This document shows, one piece after another, positions 51,069 through 59,120 of a stretch of 64,000 nucleotides of DNA. A model generated the notes under the pieces. The model worked only from the letters and a program-made list of their open reading frames with translations. It was not told where the DNA came from and did not search any database. The first letter of the stretch is position 1, and every line of letters starts with the position of its first letter. The DNA is from Streptomyces erythrochromogenes (GTDB lineage: Bacteria; Actinomycetota; Actinomycetes; Streptomycetales; Streptomycetaceae): assembly GCF_036170895.1 (NCBI RefSeq), contig NZ_CP108036.1, positions 8,343,501 to 8,407,500 of the forward strand, written 5' to 3'. Both the position numbers and the translations under genes were made by a program.

Positions 51069-51475
51069 GCGGCCAGCTCGCCCAGGTGCTGGAGATGAGC
51101 AAGGGCACCATCGGCCACCACGTGCGCGTGCTGCGCGAGGCGGGCCTGGTCCGCCTGGCCGAGACCCGCCGGGTACGCGGCGGCACCGAGCAGTACTCCG
51201 CCCTGGTCGGCAGAGGCTTCACACTGCACCAGGACGCGGCGGTCGGCCCGGAGTTCCTGATCAACGCAGCCCTCGCAGAGACGCTGCCGAGCCCGCCCGG
51301 CCAGGGCCTCGCACACCGTCCTGCGCCACCTCTGGCTCACCGGTGCCGAGGCGCGGGCCCTGGAGGCCCGGCTGCGCACGATGGTCGACGAGCCGCACCC
51401 GACGGACCCCGCGCGCGGCGAGCCGTACGGGCTGCTGGTCGGCCTCTTGCGCGCCGGGAAGTGGCCGCCGCGTCG
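51069..51475 (+). pseudogene. ArsR-like winged-helix regulator, truncated and frameshifted
   Basis: The plus strand from 51069 reads QLAQVLEMSKGTIGHHVRVLREAGLVRLAETRRVRGGTEQYSALVGRGFTLHQD (one frame) and then, in another frame, HTVLRHLWLTGAEARALEARLRTMVDEPHPTDPARGEPYGLLVGLLRAG. The helix-turn-helix and dimerisation helix are those of ArsR/DUF-type regulators. The start and first helices are missing and the frame changes between. It abuts the PP2C remnant head to head. Confidence 0.7.
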
Positions 51476-51568
51476 TGTGCCAGGCGCCCGTCCGGCACCG
51501 GCGCGTCGCGCCCCGCCCACAGGGCCGGCCACCGGCCGGCGGCGGACGGTCTCATGGGCGGGACCGGC

Positions 51569-52564
51569 TCATTGGCTGCTGCGGATCTCGTCGATCCGCT
51601 CCGCCAGGGCCTGCGTCTCCGCCACCAGCCGCGCATGCGCCTTCTTCTGCTCCCCGTCACCCCGGGCCTTGAACGCCGGGCTGAAGTGCGGCTGGAGCTG
51701 GGTCCACCAGCCGTAGTCCAGCATCGCCCACGCCTGCGGGCACAAGGGGGCGCGGGTCTTCGGGAGATAGCCGCTGTCGACCAGGGACCGCTGGTACTTC
51801 TTCGGGTCGCTGCCGTACAGGTAGCACAGGAAGTTGTAGGCCCGCTGCTGGGTGACCGGGTGGTCGCTCGACATGCCCTCCAGGGTCGGCCGGCCCTCCT
51901 TGCGGGCGATCTCGTCGAAGAGGACCGCGGCGGCCAGCGACGGCCCCGGCCCGACCTCGTTGACGGTGTAGAAGGACGCGAAGCCGTCGGCGGCGTCCTC
52001 TTCGAGGCCGAGGTTGGCCAGCAGCAACTGGCGCTGCAGCGCATGGCCCATCTCGTGGCCGAAGATGAACTCCGTCGACAGCACGGTCAGGTCGTCGGTG
52101 TTGTACTGCGACGCCGTCAACGGCACGGGCCGCTCGACGGTCTTCACGACATCGGCGAAGGCCTTCTCGATCTCGGCCAGGAACGGCGGCGGGACGAAGA
52201 TCGTCCTGCCGTCGGGCTGGGTGACGGCGTCGGTGACGCCGCGCGGCACGTCGGCGGTGACCTTCACGACCAGGTCGTGCGGGAGGGCGAGCGTCCTGTT
52301 CACCCAGTCGGCCGACCGCTCCAGCACCCCGGACTTCCGGATCAGCGCCACGACCTGCCGGTCCTGCGGTGCGACCGTACCGGTCTCGTAGACGACGCTG
52401 ACCCGGCCCGAGCGCGCCGCCTGCGGGTGCGGCCCCGCCCCGGGCACCTGCCCGCCGTCGCGCGCCCCGCCGCCGCACCCCGTCACGACGACCCCGGCAA
52501 GGGCCAGCACGCCCGTCAGCACCACGACGCGCGTCCTCTTCGAGCAACCGGCGGTGTTCGGCAT
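51569..52564 (-). CDS. DUF4344-type metallopeptidase lipoprotein
   Basis: The product is 331 residues. The signal ends with lipobox VVTGC (Cys about 30). A zincin motif FIFGHEMGHALQRQL near residues 165-180 and later Asp/Glu (EEDAADGFASFY) fit DUF4344 metallopeptidases, anchored outside the membrane. The rest (VVKVTADVPRGVTDAVTQPDGRTIFVPPPFLAEIE) is typical of the family. Probably hydrolyses peptides or proteins at the cell surface. No operon partner. The C-terminal helix ends RIDEIRSSQ. Confidence 0.85.
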   Translation of the reverse strand: MPNTAGCSKRTRVVVLTGVLALAGVVVTGCGGGARDGGQVPGAGPHPQAARSGRVSVVYETGTVAPQDRQVVALIRKSGVLERSADWVNRTLALPHDLVVKVTADVPRGVTDAVTQPDGRTIFVPPPFLAEIEKAFADVVKTVERPVPLTASQYNTDDLTVLSTEFIFGHEMGHALQRQLLLANLGLEEDAADGFASFYTVNEVGPGPSLAAAVLFDEIARKEGRPTLEGMSSDHPVTQQRAYNFLCYLYGSDPKKYQRSLVDSGYLPKTRAPLCPQAWAMLDYGWWTQLQPHFSPAFKARGDGEQKKAHARLVAETQALAERIDEIRSSQ

Positions 52565-52862
52565 CCTTGATCCGCTCCCGTGATCCGCCCCGTCGCGTGT
52601 CCCCGCACCGATCCTCCGGCCGCCGGGAGGCGGGTGCCCGTCGAGGCGCCCGTTCGGGGGAGGGCCCGCCCGTGCGCGTCCGCCCGAGCACGTCCGCCGT
52701 GCACCTCGGCGACGCCGGGGAAGAGCACGCCGTTCGGCCCATCAAGGGCCCCGGCCACGACGCCGAAGAACACCAGGCCGAGTCATCACGTCACCCCACC
52801 CCCGCCCGCCGACCACGACGGTCCCGCACCGAACGGCCGCCCAGGCCCGGAGGAGATCCCGT

Positions 52863-54353
52863 ATGCGCGCCTTCCCGCCCCTGGCCGCTGCCGCCGCTGC
52901 TGCGCTCCTGCTCGCCACGGTCACCGCCGCGACCCCCGCGACCGCAGACCGCAACCCCGGCCCCGGCGCCGCCCCGGACGGCGCACCCCTGGTCAGGGTG
53001 TCCCACGGCGACCCGTACGCGGACTGCACCATCGGCGCCAGGTCCCCCGACAGCGTCGTCTACCCGGGCACCGAGGTCGAGCCGTACCTGTCCGTCGACC
53101 CGAACCACCCCGAGCGCGTGGTCACCGTGTACCAGCAGGACCGCTGGAACGACGGCGGCGCCCGCGGCCTGGTCGCCTCCTGGACCACGGACGGCCGCAC
53201 CTTCCACCGCAGCACGCTGCCGTTCAGCCTCTGCGCCCCGGGCGGCGCCGACTACGAACGGGCCACCGACCCCTGGGTGAGCACCGGCCCCGACGGAACC
53301 GTCTACGCCAGTGGGGAAGGCGTCGACTTCACCCGGAGCACCCGCAGCGCCCTCCTGGCCGCCACCTCCCGCGACGGCGGCCGCACCTGGCACCACCTCA
53401 CCACCACGCACGTCGACGAGCAGCCGTTCTTCAACGACAAGCCCTCCCTCACCGCCGACCCGATCCGCAAGGGCACCGCCTACCAGGTCTGGAACCGCCT
53501 GGACAACGACCCGCCCGGCCCGAGCTCCCTCGACGGCCCCGGCTACATCTCCCTCACCCGCGACGGCGGCCGCACCTGGAGCAAGGCCCGGCCGTTCGTC
53601 GACACCGCCGCCGTGCCCAATACCCAGACCATCGGCCACGTGATCGTCGTCGACCCCCGCACCGGCACCCTGTACGACTTCTTCGACCGGATCACCTACT
53701 CCGACGACCTGAGCACCGTCACCGAAGCCCACTACGCGATGGTCACCTCGACCGACGCCGGCCGGACCTGGAGCGCCCCGACCACCGTCGCCCGGGACAC
53801 CTCCGTACCGGAGGTCCACCCCAACGACCCCGCCAAGGCACTGCGCGCCGCATCCACCCTGCCCAGCCCGGCCGTCGACCCGAAGACCGGAACCCTGTAC
53901 ATGGCCTACGAAGGCTCGGACTTCTCCGGCGGCGACTTCGACTCCGTCCAGCTCGTGCGCTCCACCGACGGCGGACGCACCTGGGGGAGCCCCGAGCTGA
54001 TCAGCCCCCCGGGCGTGCCGGCCTTCTCCCCGTCGATCGCGGTCGACGAACGGGGCACCGTCGCACTCACCTACTACGACCTGCGCTTCCTGGAGCCCGG
54101 CGACACCACCACCCTGCCCACCGCCTACCAGCTGGCCACGCTGCCGCACGGCGACCCGGAGCGGCAGAGCGAACGACAGGTCTCGCGGGTCTTCGACTGG
54201 CTGCAGGCGCCGTTCGCCGGGGGCTACTTCCTCGGCGACTACCAGGGCCTGGCAGCGGACGGCAAGGGAGTGCGGGCGGTCCTGACCGAGACCCACTCCG
54301 ACGCGCCCCGCAACCGTACGGACGTGTACACCGCCACCCTCCGCACCCACTGA
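52863..54353 (+). CDS. Secreted BNR-repeat (sialidase-like) protein
   Basis: The product is 496 residues. The signal is followed by a six-bladed propeller with four Asp boxes: SRDGGRTW, TRDGGRTW, STDAGRTW and STDGGRTW. The start of the catalytic face contains YPGTEVEPYLSVDPNHPERV. Exo-alpha-sialidases and related BNR hydrolases have this fold, but the Arg triad and Glu/Tyr needed for neuraminidase activity are not obvious to me, so a glycan-binding or other hydrolase role is possible. ATG 52863 begins RAFPPLAAAAAAALLL. It is divergent from the metallopeptidase lipoprotein and probably acts outside the cell. Confidence 0.8.
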   Translation: MRAFPPLAAAAAAALLLATVTAATPATADRNPGPGAAPDGAPLVRVSHGDPYADCTIGARSPDSVVYPGTEVEPYLSVDPNHPERVVTVYQQDRWNDGGARGLVASWTTDGRTFHRSTLPFSLCAPGGADYERATDPWVSTGPDGTVYASGEGVDFTRSTRSALLAATSRDGGRTWHHLTTTHVDEQPFFNDKPSLTADPIRKGTAYQVWNRLDNDPPGPSSLDGPGYISLTRDGGRTWSKARPFVDTAAVPNTQTIGHVIVVDPRTGTLYDFFDRITYSDDLSTVTEAHYAMVTSTDAGRTWSAPTTVARDTSVPEVHPNDPAKALRAASTLPSPAVDPKTGTLYMAYEGSDFSGGDFDSVQLVRSTDGGRTWGSPELISPPGVPAFSPSIAVDERGTVALTYYDLRFLEPGDTTTLPTAYQLATLPHGDPERQSERQVSRVFDWLQAPFAGGYFLGDYQGLAADGKGVRAVLTETHSDAPRNRTDVYTATLRTH

Positions 54354-54466
54354 CCGCCCGCCCGCCCATCCGCCCGGGCGGGCGGCGGTCGAGGCGTTCC
54401 GATTGAGGATCCGGTCGGCGGGGGCCGCGGCAGCCGGCCGCTGCGCACCGGCCGCCGCGGGGCTCG

Positions 54467-54934
54467 CTACTCCGCGCGGTGGCCGGTGACGGCTTCCCGG
54501 CCCATGGCGCGGGTCACGGCGACGCGGACGCCCCTGCCGGCGGCGAAGTCGCTCTCGATGTCCCGGCCGAGCGTGCCCTCCGGCAGCGCGATGCCGTCCC
54601 TGGCCTCGCCCGTGGACTCGCCCACGAGCGAGAGGTACCCGTCGTCGATGCCGGTCAGCACGTACTCGGTGAGGACGACCACCGGTACCTGCACGTCGTG
54701 GGCGCAGGGGTGCATGTCCTCGTGCCTCTCGCCGGTGAAGATGTCGATCCCCGTGAGGTTCACCTCGGTCTGGCCGCGCTGACCCGACTTCGAGATCGAG
54801 ACGTCGGTGAGCCTGCAGGGAAAGCCGTCCATGAGCACATGGCCGTTCCTGCGCAGGGTCCCCGCCCGCATCGGGAACGTGTCGCTCCCACTGGCTTCCG
54901 CAGGCGGTTCGAAGTCGAGGTCCACGTCGCTCAT
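54467..54934 (-). CDS. eIF5A-like protein lacking the hypusine lysine
   Basis: The product is 155 residues. ATG 54934 follows AGGAGG. The whole length follows eukaryotic eIF5A: DLDFE near the start, TFPM (19-22), LRRNGHVLMDGFPCRL (27-42), LTGIDIFTGERHEDMHPCAHDVQVP (60-84), YVLTGIDDGYLSL (91-103) and LPEGTLGRDIE (118-128), ending AVTRAMG. In eIF5A the loop between the N-domain strands carries the hypusinated Lys (TGKHGHAK). Here it is SKSGQRGQT and that Lys is Gln52 (codon CAG at 54779-54781). No deoxyhypusine synthase or hydroxylase is visible nearby. Probably transferred from a eukaryote and repurposed; it may still bind the ribosome or RNA. Confidence 0.9.
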   Translation of the reverse strand: MSDVDLDFEPPAEASGSDTFPMRAGTLRRNGHVLMDGFPCRLTDVSISKSGQRGQTEVNLTGIDIFTGERHEDMHPCAHDVQVPVVVLTEYVLTGIDDGYLSLVGESTGEARDGIALPEGTLGRDIESDFAAGRGVRVAVTRAMGREAVTGHRAE

Positions 54935-55079
54935 GCTGCCTCCTGTTGCGAAGGTTTCCGCTGGTCGAGCCGCAGTAGACCACCTCCCGCCACGCGAAGC
55001 ACCGACCGTTCCCCCGACGGGGTGAGCGGGGGCGCACCCACCCGCCGCGTACGGCCCAACACCCCACCCGCCTCCCCGT

Positions 55080-55859
55080 TCAGGGCCCGCCGGGCCCCGC
55101 ACCGGCGCGGCCACCGACACCTCGCCCAGCCGGAACTCCTCGGCGCAGGTGGTCGGAGCGGGACTGGAGGATGGCCAGGGCCTCGTGGATCGAGCAGCCG
55201 AGGTGCTCGCGGAACAGCGTGATGGCCTGGACGTTCATGCCGCTGAGGATCTCCTCATCCGCGAAGGAGAGCGGGCCGGCCGTCCAGGGCGCGGACGCGG
55301 GATCTCCACCGGGCCAGTCGACGTCGGTCAGGGTGACGAGCAGGCGGCCGTCCGAGAGCGCCACCGCCACGTCCATGCCGCGGGCCGCCGCTTCCGCGAA
55401 GGCGACGGGAGCGGTGTGGTCCAGGAGGAAGACGAAGTGCTGGGCCATAGGCCGACGCCACTCGTCGAGCTCGCCGTCGGCGTCCAGGCGGAGGTTGGAG
55501 TTCCAGGCAGCCTGGGCCAGGACCGACACGAACAGCCCGAGGAAGTCCGACATCAGCAGGTCGTCCGCGTGGTCGATCAGGATCGCGAGGTCCTGATCGC
55601 CGTGCCCGGAGCCGTGCCAGTCGTGGAGGCAGTCCACGAGCGCGTCCCAGTTGTGGCCGAAGTAGCCGAGGAACGACAACTCCCGGGCGAACGTGCGGAA
55701 GACGGACGCCGCATCCCGCATCTCCCGGCCGTCCAGCCGCAGGACCAGCCCGTTGCGCTGCACGAGCGCGGCCGTTTCCGACGCCAGCCACGGGTCGGTC
55801 GGGGAAGTGAACACGACCCAGGGGGAGCGTCGATCGGTCAGGGTGGGCGTCGGCGGCAT
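55080..55859 (-). CDS. Barstar family protein with C-terminal extension
   Basis: The product is 259 residues. Residues about 35-100 match barstar: LVLRLDGREMRDAASVFRTFARELSFLGYFGHNWDALVDCLHDWHG ... DLAILIDHADDLL. The C-terminal half (HFVFLLDHTAPVAFAEAAARGMDVAVALSDGRLLVTLTDVDWPGG, then FREHLGCSIHEALAILQSRSDHL) is an extra domain of unknown type. Barstars inhibit barnase-type RNases; no such toxin is adjacent. It is a second barstar-type protein in this window besides the CPCC fusion at 32511. Confidence 0.85.
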   Translation of the reverse strand: MPPTPTLTDRRSPWVVFTSPTDPWLASETAALVQRNGLVLRLDGREMRDAASVFRTFARELSFLGYFGHNWDALVDCLHDWHGSGHGDQDLAILIDHADDLLMSDFLGLFVSVLAQAAWNSNLRLDADGELDEWRRPMAQHFVFLLDHTAPVAFAEAAARGMDVAVALSDGRLLVTLTDVDWPGGDPASAPWTAGPLSFADEEILSGMNVQAITLFREHLGCSIHEALAILQSRSDHLRRGVPAGRGVGGRAGAGPGGP

Positions 55860-55944
55860 GGACGGGATCCTTGCACGGCACTTGCCGGAGGACCGAGCGA
55901 TTAACGGCCCCGCAGGCCCGGGCGGCGGCCCCCCGGTCCGCCTC

Positions 55945-56136
55945 TTAGAGGGCGACGGGGTGGCCCCACTCCGTCGTCCCGCTCGCGGGGGAGGCGAGCC
56001 CGGCCTCGGGCGCGGCGGCGGTGACGGCGGCAGAGGGTGCGGTGGGCGTCGCTTCGGGTGCGGGCACGGCGACGGGGGCGGCGATCGCGGCGGCGACGGC
56101 GAGGACGGCGGTGGCGCGCAGGGTCCACTTCAGCAT
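55945..56136 (-). CDS. Small secreted peptide with TEW motif (63 aa)
   Basis: ATG 56136 follows GGAG. The signal (MLKWTLRATAVLAVAAAIAAPVAV) precedes a 35-residue Ala/Pro/Thr-rich mature peptide ending GTTEWGHPVAL. The TEW-then-Pro ending is like the secreted peptide at 14995-15180 (DTEWTNP). No cysteines. Possibly a signalling peptide or small envelope protein. It is downstream of the deoxynucleoside kinase in the same direction. Confidence 0.65.
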   Translation of the reverse strand: MLKWTLRATAVLAVAAAIAAPVAVPAPEATPTAPSAAVTAAAPEAGLASPASGTTEWGHPVAL

Positions 56137-56212
56137 GGTGAGGCTCCGATTCCGGCGTGTGTACGGCAGTGCCTTGATCGTCGCCACCCGCCGGGTGCCC
56201 GGGCATCGTCCC

Positions 56213-56258
56213 CAGGTCGTGGCCGCCTCCCCCGCGCGGGGGAGGCGGCCACGACCTG
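56213..56258. terminator. 46-bp perfect palindrome, terminator of the kinase
   Basis: Each 23-base arm is the exact reverse complement of the other (centre near 56235/56236), 5 bases after the kinase stop at 56264 when read on the minus strand. GC-rich with no loop bases. Confidence 0.9.
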
Positions 56259-56263
56259 CCCGG

Positions 56264-56938
56264 TCAGAGGCCGGTCGCGGCGTTCGCCCTGACCGCGGCC
56301 AGGGCGACCTTGACCTCCTGGACCACGCGGGCCGCGTCGTCGGGGTTGTGCACGACATCCGTGTGGTTCATGTCGACGACGAGGACCTCGCTGGCCGAGT
56401 AGTGCAGGTTCACCCAGTCGTCGTAGCCCGACCACAGGGTGCGGTAGTACTCGATGAGGCTCTCGTCCTGCTCGAAGTCGCGGCCCCGCAGGCCGATCCG
56501 GTGCAGCACCGTCTCGAAGTCCGCCTTGAGGTAGACCATGAGGTCGGGGGCCTTGCGGTACGGCAGGCCGTCGATCTCGCGCATCATCTCGCCCAGCAGG
56601 CCCTCGTACACCTGCATCTCGAGGGAGCTGATCCGGCCCAGGTCGTGGTTGACCTTGGCGAAGTACCAGTCCTCGTAGATGGACCGGTCCAGGACGTTGT
56701 CGCCCTGCTTGTACGCCTCCTTGATCGAGGCGAACCGGGTCTGCAGGAAGTAGAGCTGGAGCAGGAAGGGGTAGCGCCTCGCCTGGATCTCCTCGGGGCT
56801 CGCCGTGTAGAAGAGCGGAAGGATCGGATTGTCGTCGACGCTCTCGTAGAAGACGTCGCTGCCCAGTTCCTTGGCGAGCAGTTCGGCCACACTCGTCTTG
56901 CCGATCCCGATCATGCCTCCGACGCAGATCACTGCCAT
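56264..56938 (-). CDS. Deoxynucleoside kinase (dAK/dGK-like)
   Basis: The product is 224 residues and phosphorylates deoxynucleosides using NTP. The P-loop GGMIGIGKTS (7-16) opens the protein; the family marks DRSIYEDWYFAK (about 83-94) and RGRDFEQDESLIEYYRTLW follow. Such kinases are common in Firmicutes and phages and less expected in Streptomyces, suggesting transfer or a nucleoside-salvage role. Codon use is as GC-rich as the neighbours, so transfer would be old. Ends with a perfect-palindrome terminator; a small secreted peptide gene follows on the same strand. Confidence 0.9.
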   Translation of the reverse strand: MAVICVGGMIGIGKTSVAELLAKELGSDVFYESVDDNPILPLFYTASPEEIQARRYPFLLQLYFLQTRFASIKEAYKQGDNVLDRSIYEDWYFAKVNHDLGRISSLEMQVYEGLLGEMMREIDGLPYRKAPDLMVYLKADFETVLHRIGLRGRDFEQDESLIEYYRTLWSGYDDWVNLHYSASEVLVVDMNHTDVVHNPDDAARVVQEVKVALAAVRANAATGL

Positions 56939-57412
56939 ACCTCACTTCTCCCCGGCGGTCTTCATGTGCGTGGGCGTGCGGGCTGGGCATCTCACACCAC
57001 TGAGACGCACGCCGACGGCACGCGATTCCCCGGGAGCTTCATGATCAGCGTCAGATGGTCCCCGTCCGGACCGGAACCGGAACCCCTGACACGGGCCGCT
57101 CTCATCGACCGGCCGGCCTGGCCCTTCCGCGGTCGCCGCACACAGCGACGAGCCCCGGCCCCGCGGCCAGCTTGAATCTTAGATGACGATTCACCCGTGC
57201 CGACCAGCCCTTCGGCGCGCGACGCACCCCCCTCGCCCCACCCCGGCCACGCCCACGCCCGGTGCCGCCGCGCCGGCCGTGTCCGCGCACCGGCAGCAGG
57301 CCGTACCCGCCCGACGCCGGGGCGGGGCCCGGGCAGGGGATCAGGCGGGCCGGTGCGTGCCCGCCCATACGGCGGGCCTGCGCTCTGCCCAGGGAGCGGC
57401 CTTCTCCAGTTG
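56939..57412. other. Intergenic region without recognised gene
   Basis: Apart from the tail of the amidase remnant, I see no gene or clear repeat. Confidence 0.4.
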
Positions 57413-58060
57413 CGCGGCGAGCCATCAGGTCCAGGAGGGCCGCGCTGTCGCGCACGGTCCGGCTGAGCCCGCCGTGCACGGCGAGGCCGCTGAAGACCTC
57501 GTCGGCGTCCGGGCCCAGGGAGACGCGGACGCGGGTGGGCTTGAGGCCGAACAGCCCGGTACTGGCGGCCGGCACCCGGATCGATCCGGCCGCGTCGGTG
57601 GCGTGCGCGAGGGGGGTGATGCCGGCGGCGACGGCCGCGGCCGACCCGCCGCTGGAGCCGCCGGGGGTCCGGGTGAGGTGCCAGGGGTTGCGGGTGGCGC
57701 CGTACAGGACCGGCTCCGTAGTGGTGCTGTAGCCGAATTCGGGCGTGGCCGTGCGGCCCAGCGTCACCAGGCCGGCCCGGCGGAAGCGCCGCATCAGGAA
57801 GGAGTCCTGCCGTGCCACGTTGCCGGCGGCCAGCCGGCTGCCCAGCTCGACGCGCTTGCCCCGCATGGAGACCGCCAGGTCCTTGATGAGGAACGGCACG
57901 CCCGCGAGCGGCGTGCTGCCCGGGGCCGGGGCGTCCTCGGCGGGCCAGCTCTCCACCACCGCGTTGATCCGCGGGTTCACGGCGGCCGTCGCCGCCTGGG
58001 CGGCGGCGGTGAGCGGCCGAGTGCGCCCGCGCGGCCCTCGGCGGCCCGCCGCCGTGCACG
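57413..58060 (-). pseudogene. Amidase-signature (AS) family fragment
   Basis: Minus strand INAVVESWPAEDAPAPGSTPLAGVPFLIKDLAVSMRGKRVELGSRLA ... GATRNPWHLTRTPGGSSGGSAAAVAAGITPLAHATDAAGSIRVPAASTGLFGLKPTRVRVSLG matches amidase-signature enzymes, with the catalytic Lys (FLIKDL) and the GGSSGGS serine loop. About 200 residues survive; the first roughly 60 and the last 200-250 residues are gone, with unrelated sequence at both edges. It cannot be a functional amidase. Confidence 0.8.
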
Positions 58061-58185
58061 GAGAGGCACGTCCCGGGCGCCAGGGGGCGATCGGCGTCCA
58101 GCGGCCGTGGATAGCTTCGGCTGACCGCCCCGGCCCGGCCCGCACTGCCGTGCGCGCGGACGCCCCCGTCGCGAAGGAGACACCC

Positions 58186-59058
58186 ATGGCAGGCCCCGCT
58201 TCCCCCACACCCCCGGCGCGCGACCGGGCCCGCATCGAGGACGCCAACGCCACCGGCCGCGTGCCGGCCGTGTTCGTCCACGGCCTCTGGCTGCTGCCCA
58301 CCAGCTGGGACCGCTGGGCGGCGCTCTTCGAGGAGGCCGGATTCGCGCCGGTCACCGCGGGCTGGCCCGACGATCCGGAGACCGTCGCAGAGGCCGGCGC
58401 CCACCCCGAGGCGTTCGCGCGCAAGAGCGTCGGGCAGGTCGCCGACCACTTCTGCGACCTCATCGGCGGACTGGACCGCAAACCCGTGGTCATCGGCCAC
58501 TCCTTCGGCGGCCTGATCACACAGATCATCGCCGGGCGCGGCCTGTCCAGAGCCTCGGTCGCCATCGACCCCGCGCCCTTCCGCGGCGTGCTCCCGCTCC
58601 CGCTGTCCTCCCTCCGCGCCGCCGGCGCGGTCCTCGGCAACCCGGCCAACTACCACCGCGCGGTACCGCTGACGTACGAGCAGTTCCGCTACGCGTTCGC
58701 CAACGCGGTCGACGAGCAGGAGGCCCGGCAGCTGTACGAGACGTTCGCGGTACCCGCCCCGGGCCGGCCGCTCTTCCAGGCGGCGGCCGCGAACGTGAAC
58801 CCGTGGACGGAGGTGAAGGTCGACACCACCGCCGCGGACCGGGGCCCGCTCCTGGTCATCTCGGGGGAGAAGGACCACACGGTCCCCTGGGCCATCGCCG
58901 ACGCCTCGTACCGCAAGCAGGCCCGCAACACCCACGCGGTCACCGAGATCACCGAGATCGCGGGCCGAGGGCACTCCCTCACCATCGACCACGGCTGGCG
59001 CGAGGTCGCGCAGACCGCGCTCGACTTCGTCCGCCGCTTCGCCGACCCCGCCCGGTAG
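58186..59058 (+). CDS. Alpha/beta hydrolase
   Basis: The product is 290 residues. ATG 58186 follows AAGGAGA. The nucleophile elbow is GHSFGG (IGHSFGGLITQI), the acid lies in VISGEKDHTVPWAIAD and the His in AGRGHSLTID. The early part (FVHGLWLLPTSWDRWAALFEEAGFAPVTAGWPDDPETV) is the oxyanion strand and loop of haloalkane-dehalogenase-like hydrolases. No signal peptide, so cytoplasmic. It is convergent with the LuxR-type ATPase regulator (62 bases apart). Substrate unknown. Confidence 0.9.
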   Translation: MAGPASPTPPARDRARIEDANATGRVPAVFVHGLWLLPTSWDRWAALFEEAGFAPVTAGWPDDPETVAEAGAHPEAFARKSVGQVADHFCDLIGGLDRKPVVIGHSFGGLITQIIAGRGLSRASVAIDPAPFRGVLPLPLSSLRAAGAVLGNPANYHRAVPLTYEQFRYAFANAVDEQEARQLYETFAVPAPGRPLFQAAAANVNPWTEVKVDTTAADRGPLLVISGEKDHTVPWAIADASYRKQARNTHAVTEITEIAGRGHSLTIDHGWREVAQTALDFVRRFADPAR

Positions 59059-59120
59059 GCGCCCCGCAGCGGCGGCCACCCCTGCGGCGGCCACCCCTGC
59101 GGTGGCCACTCCTGCGGCGG

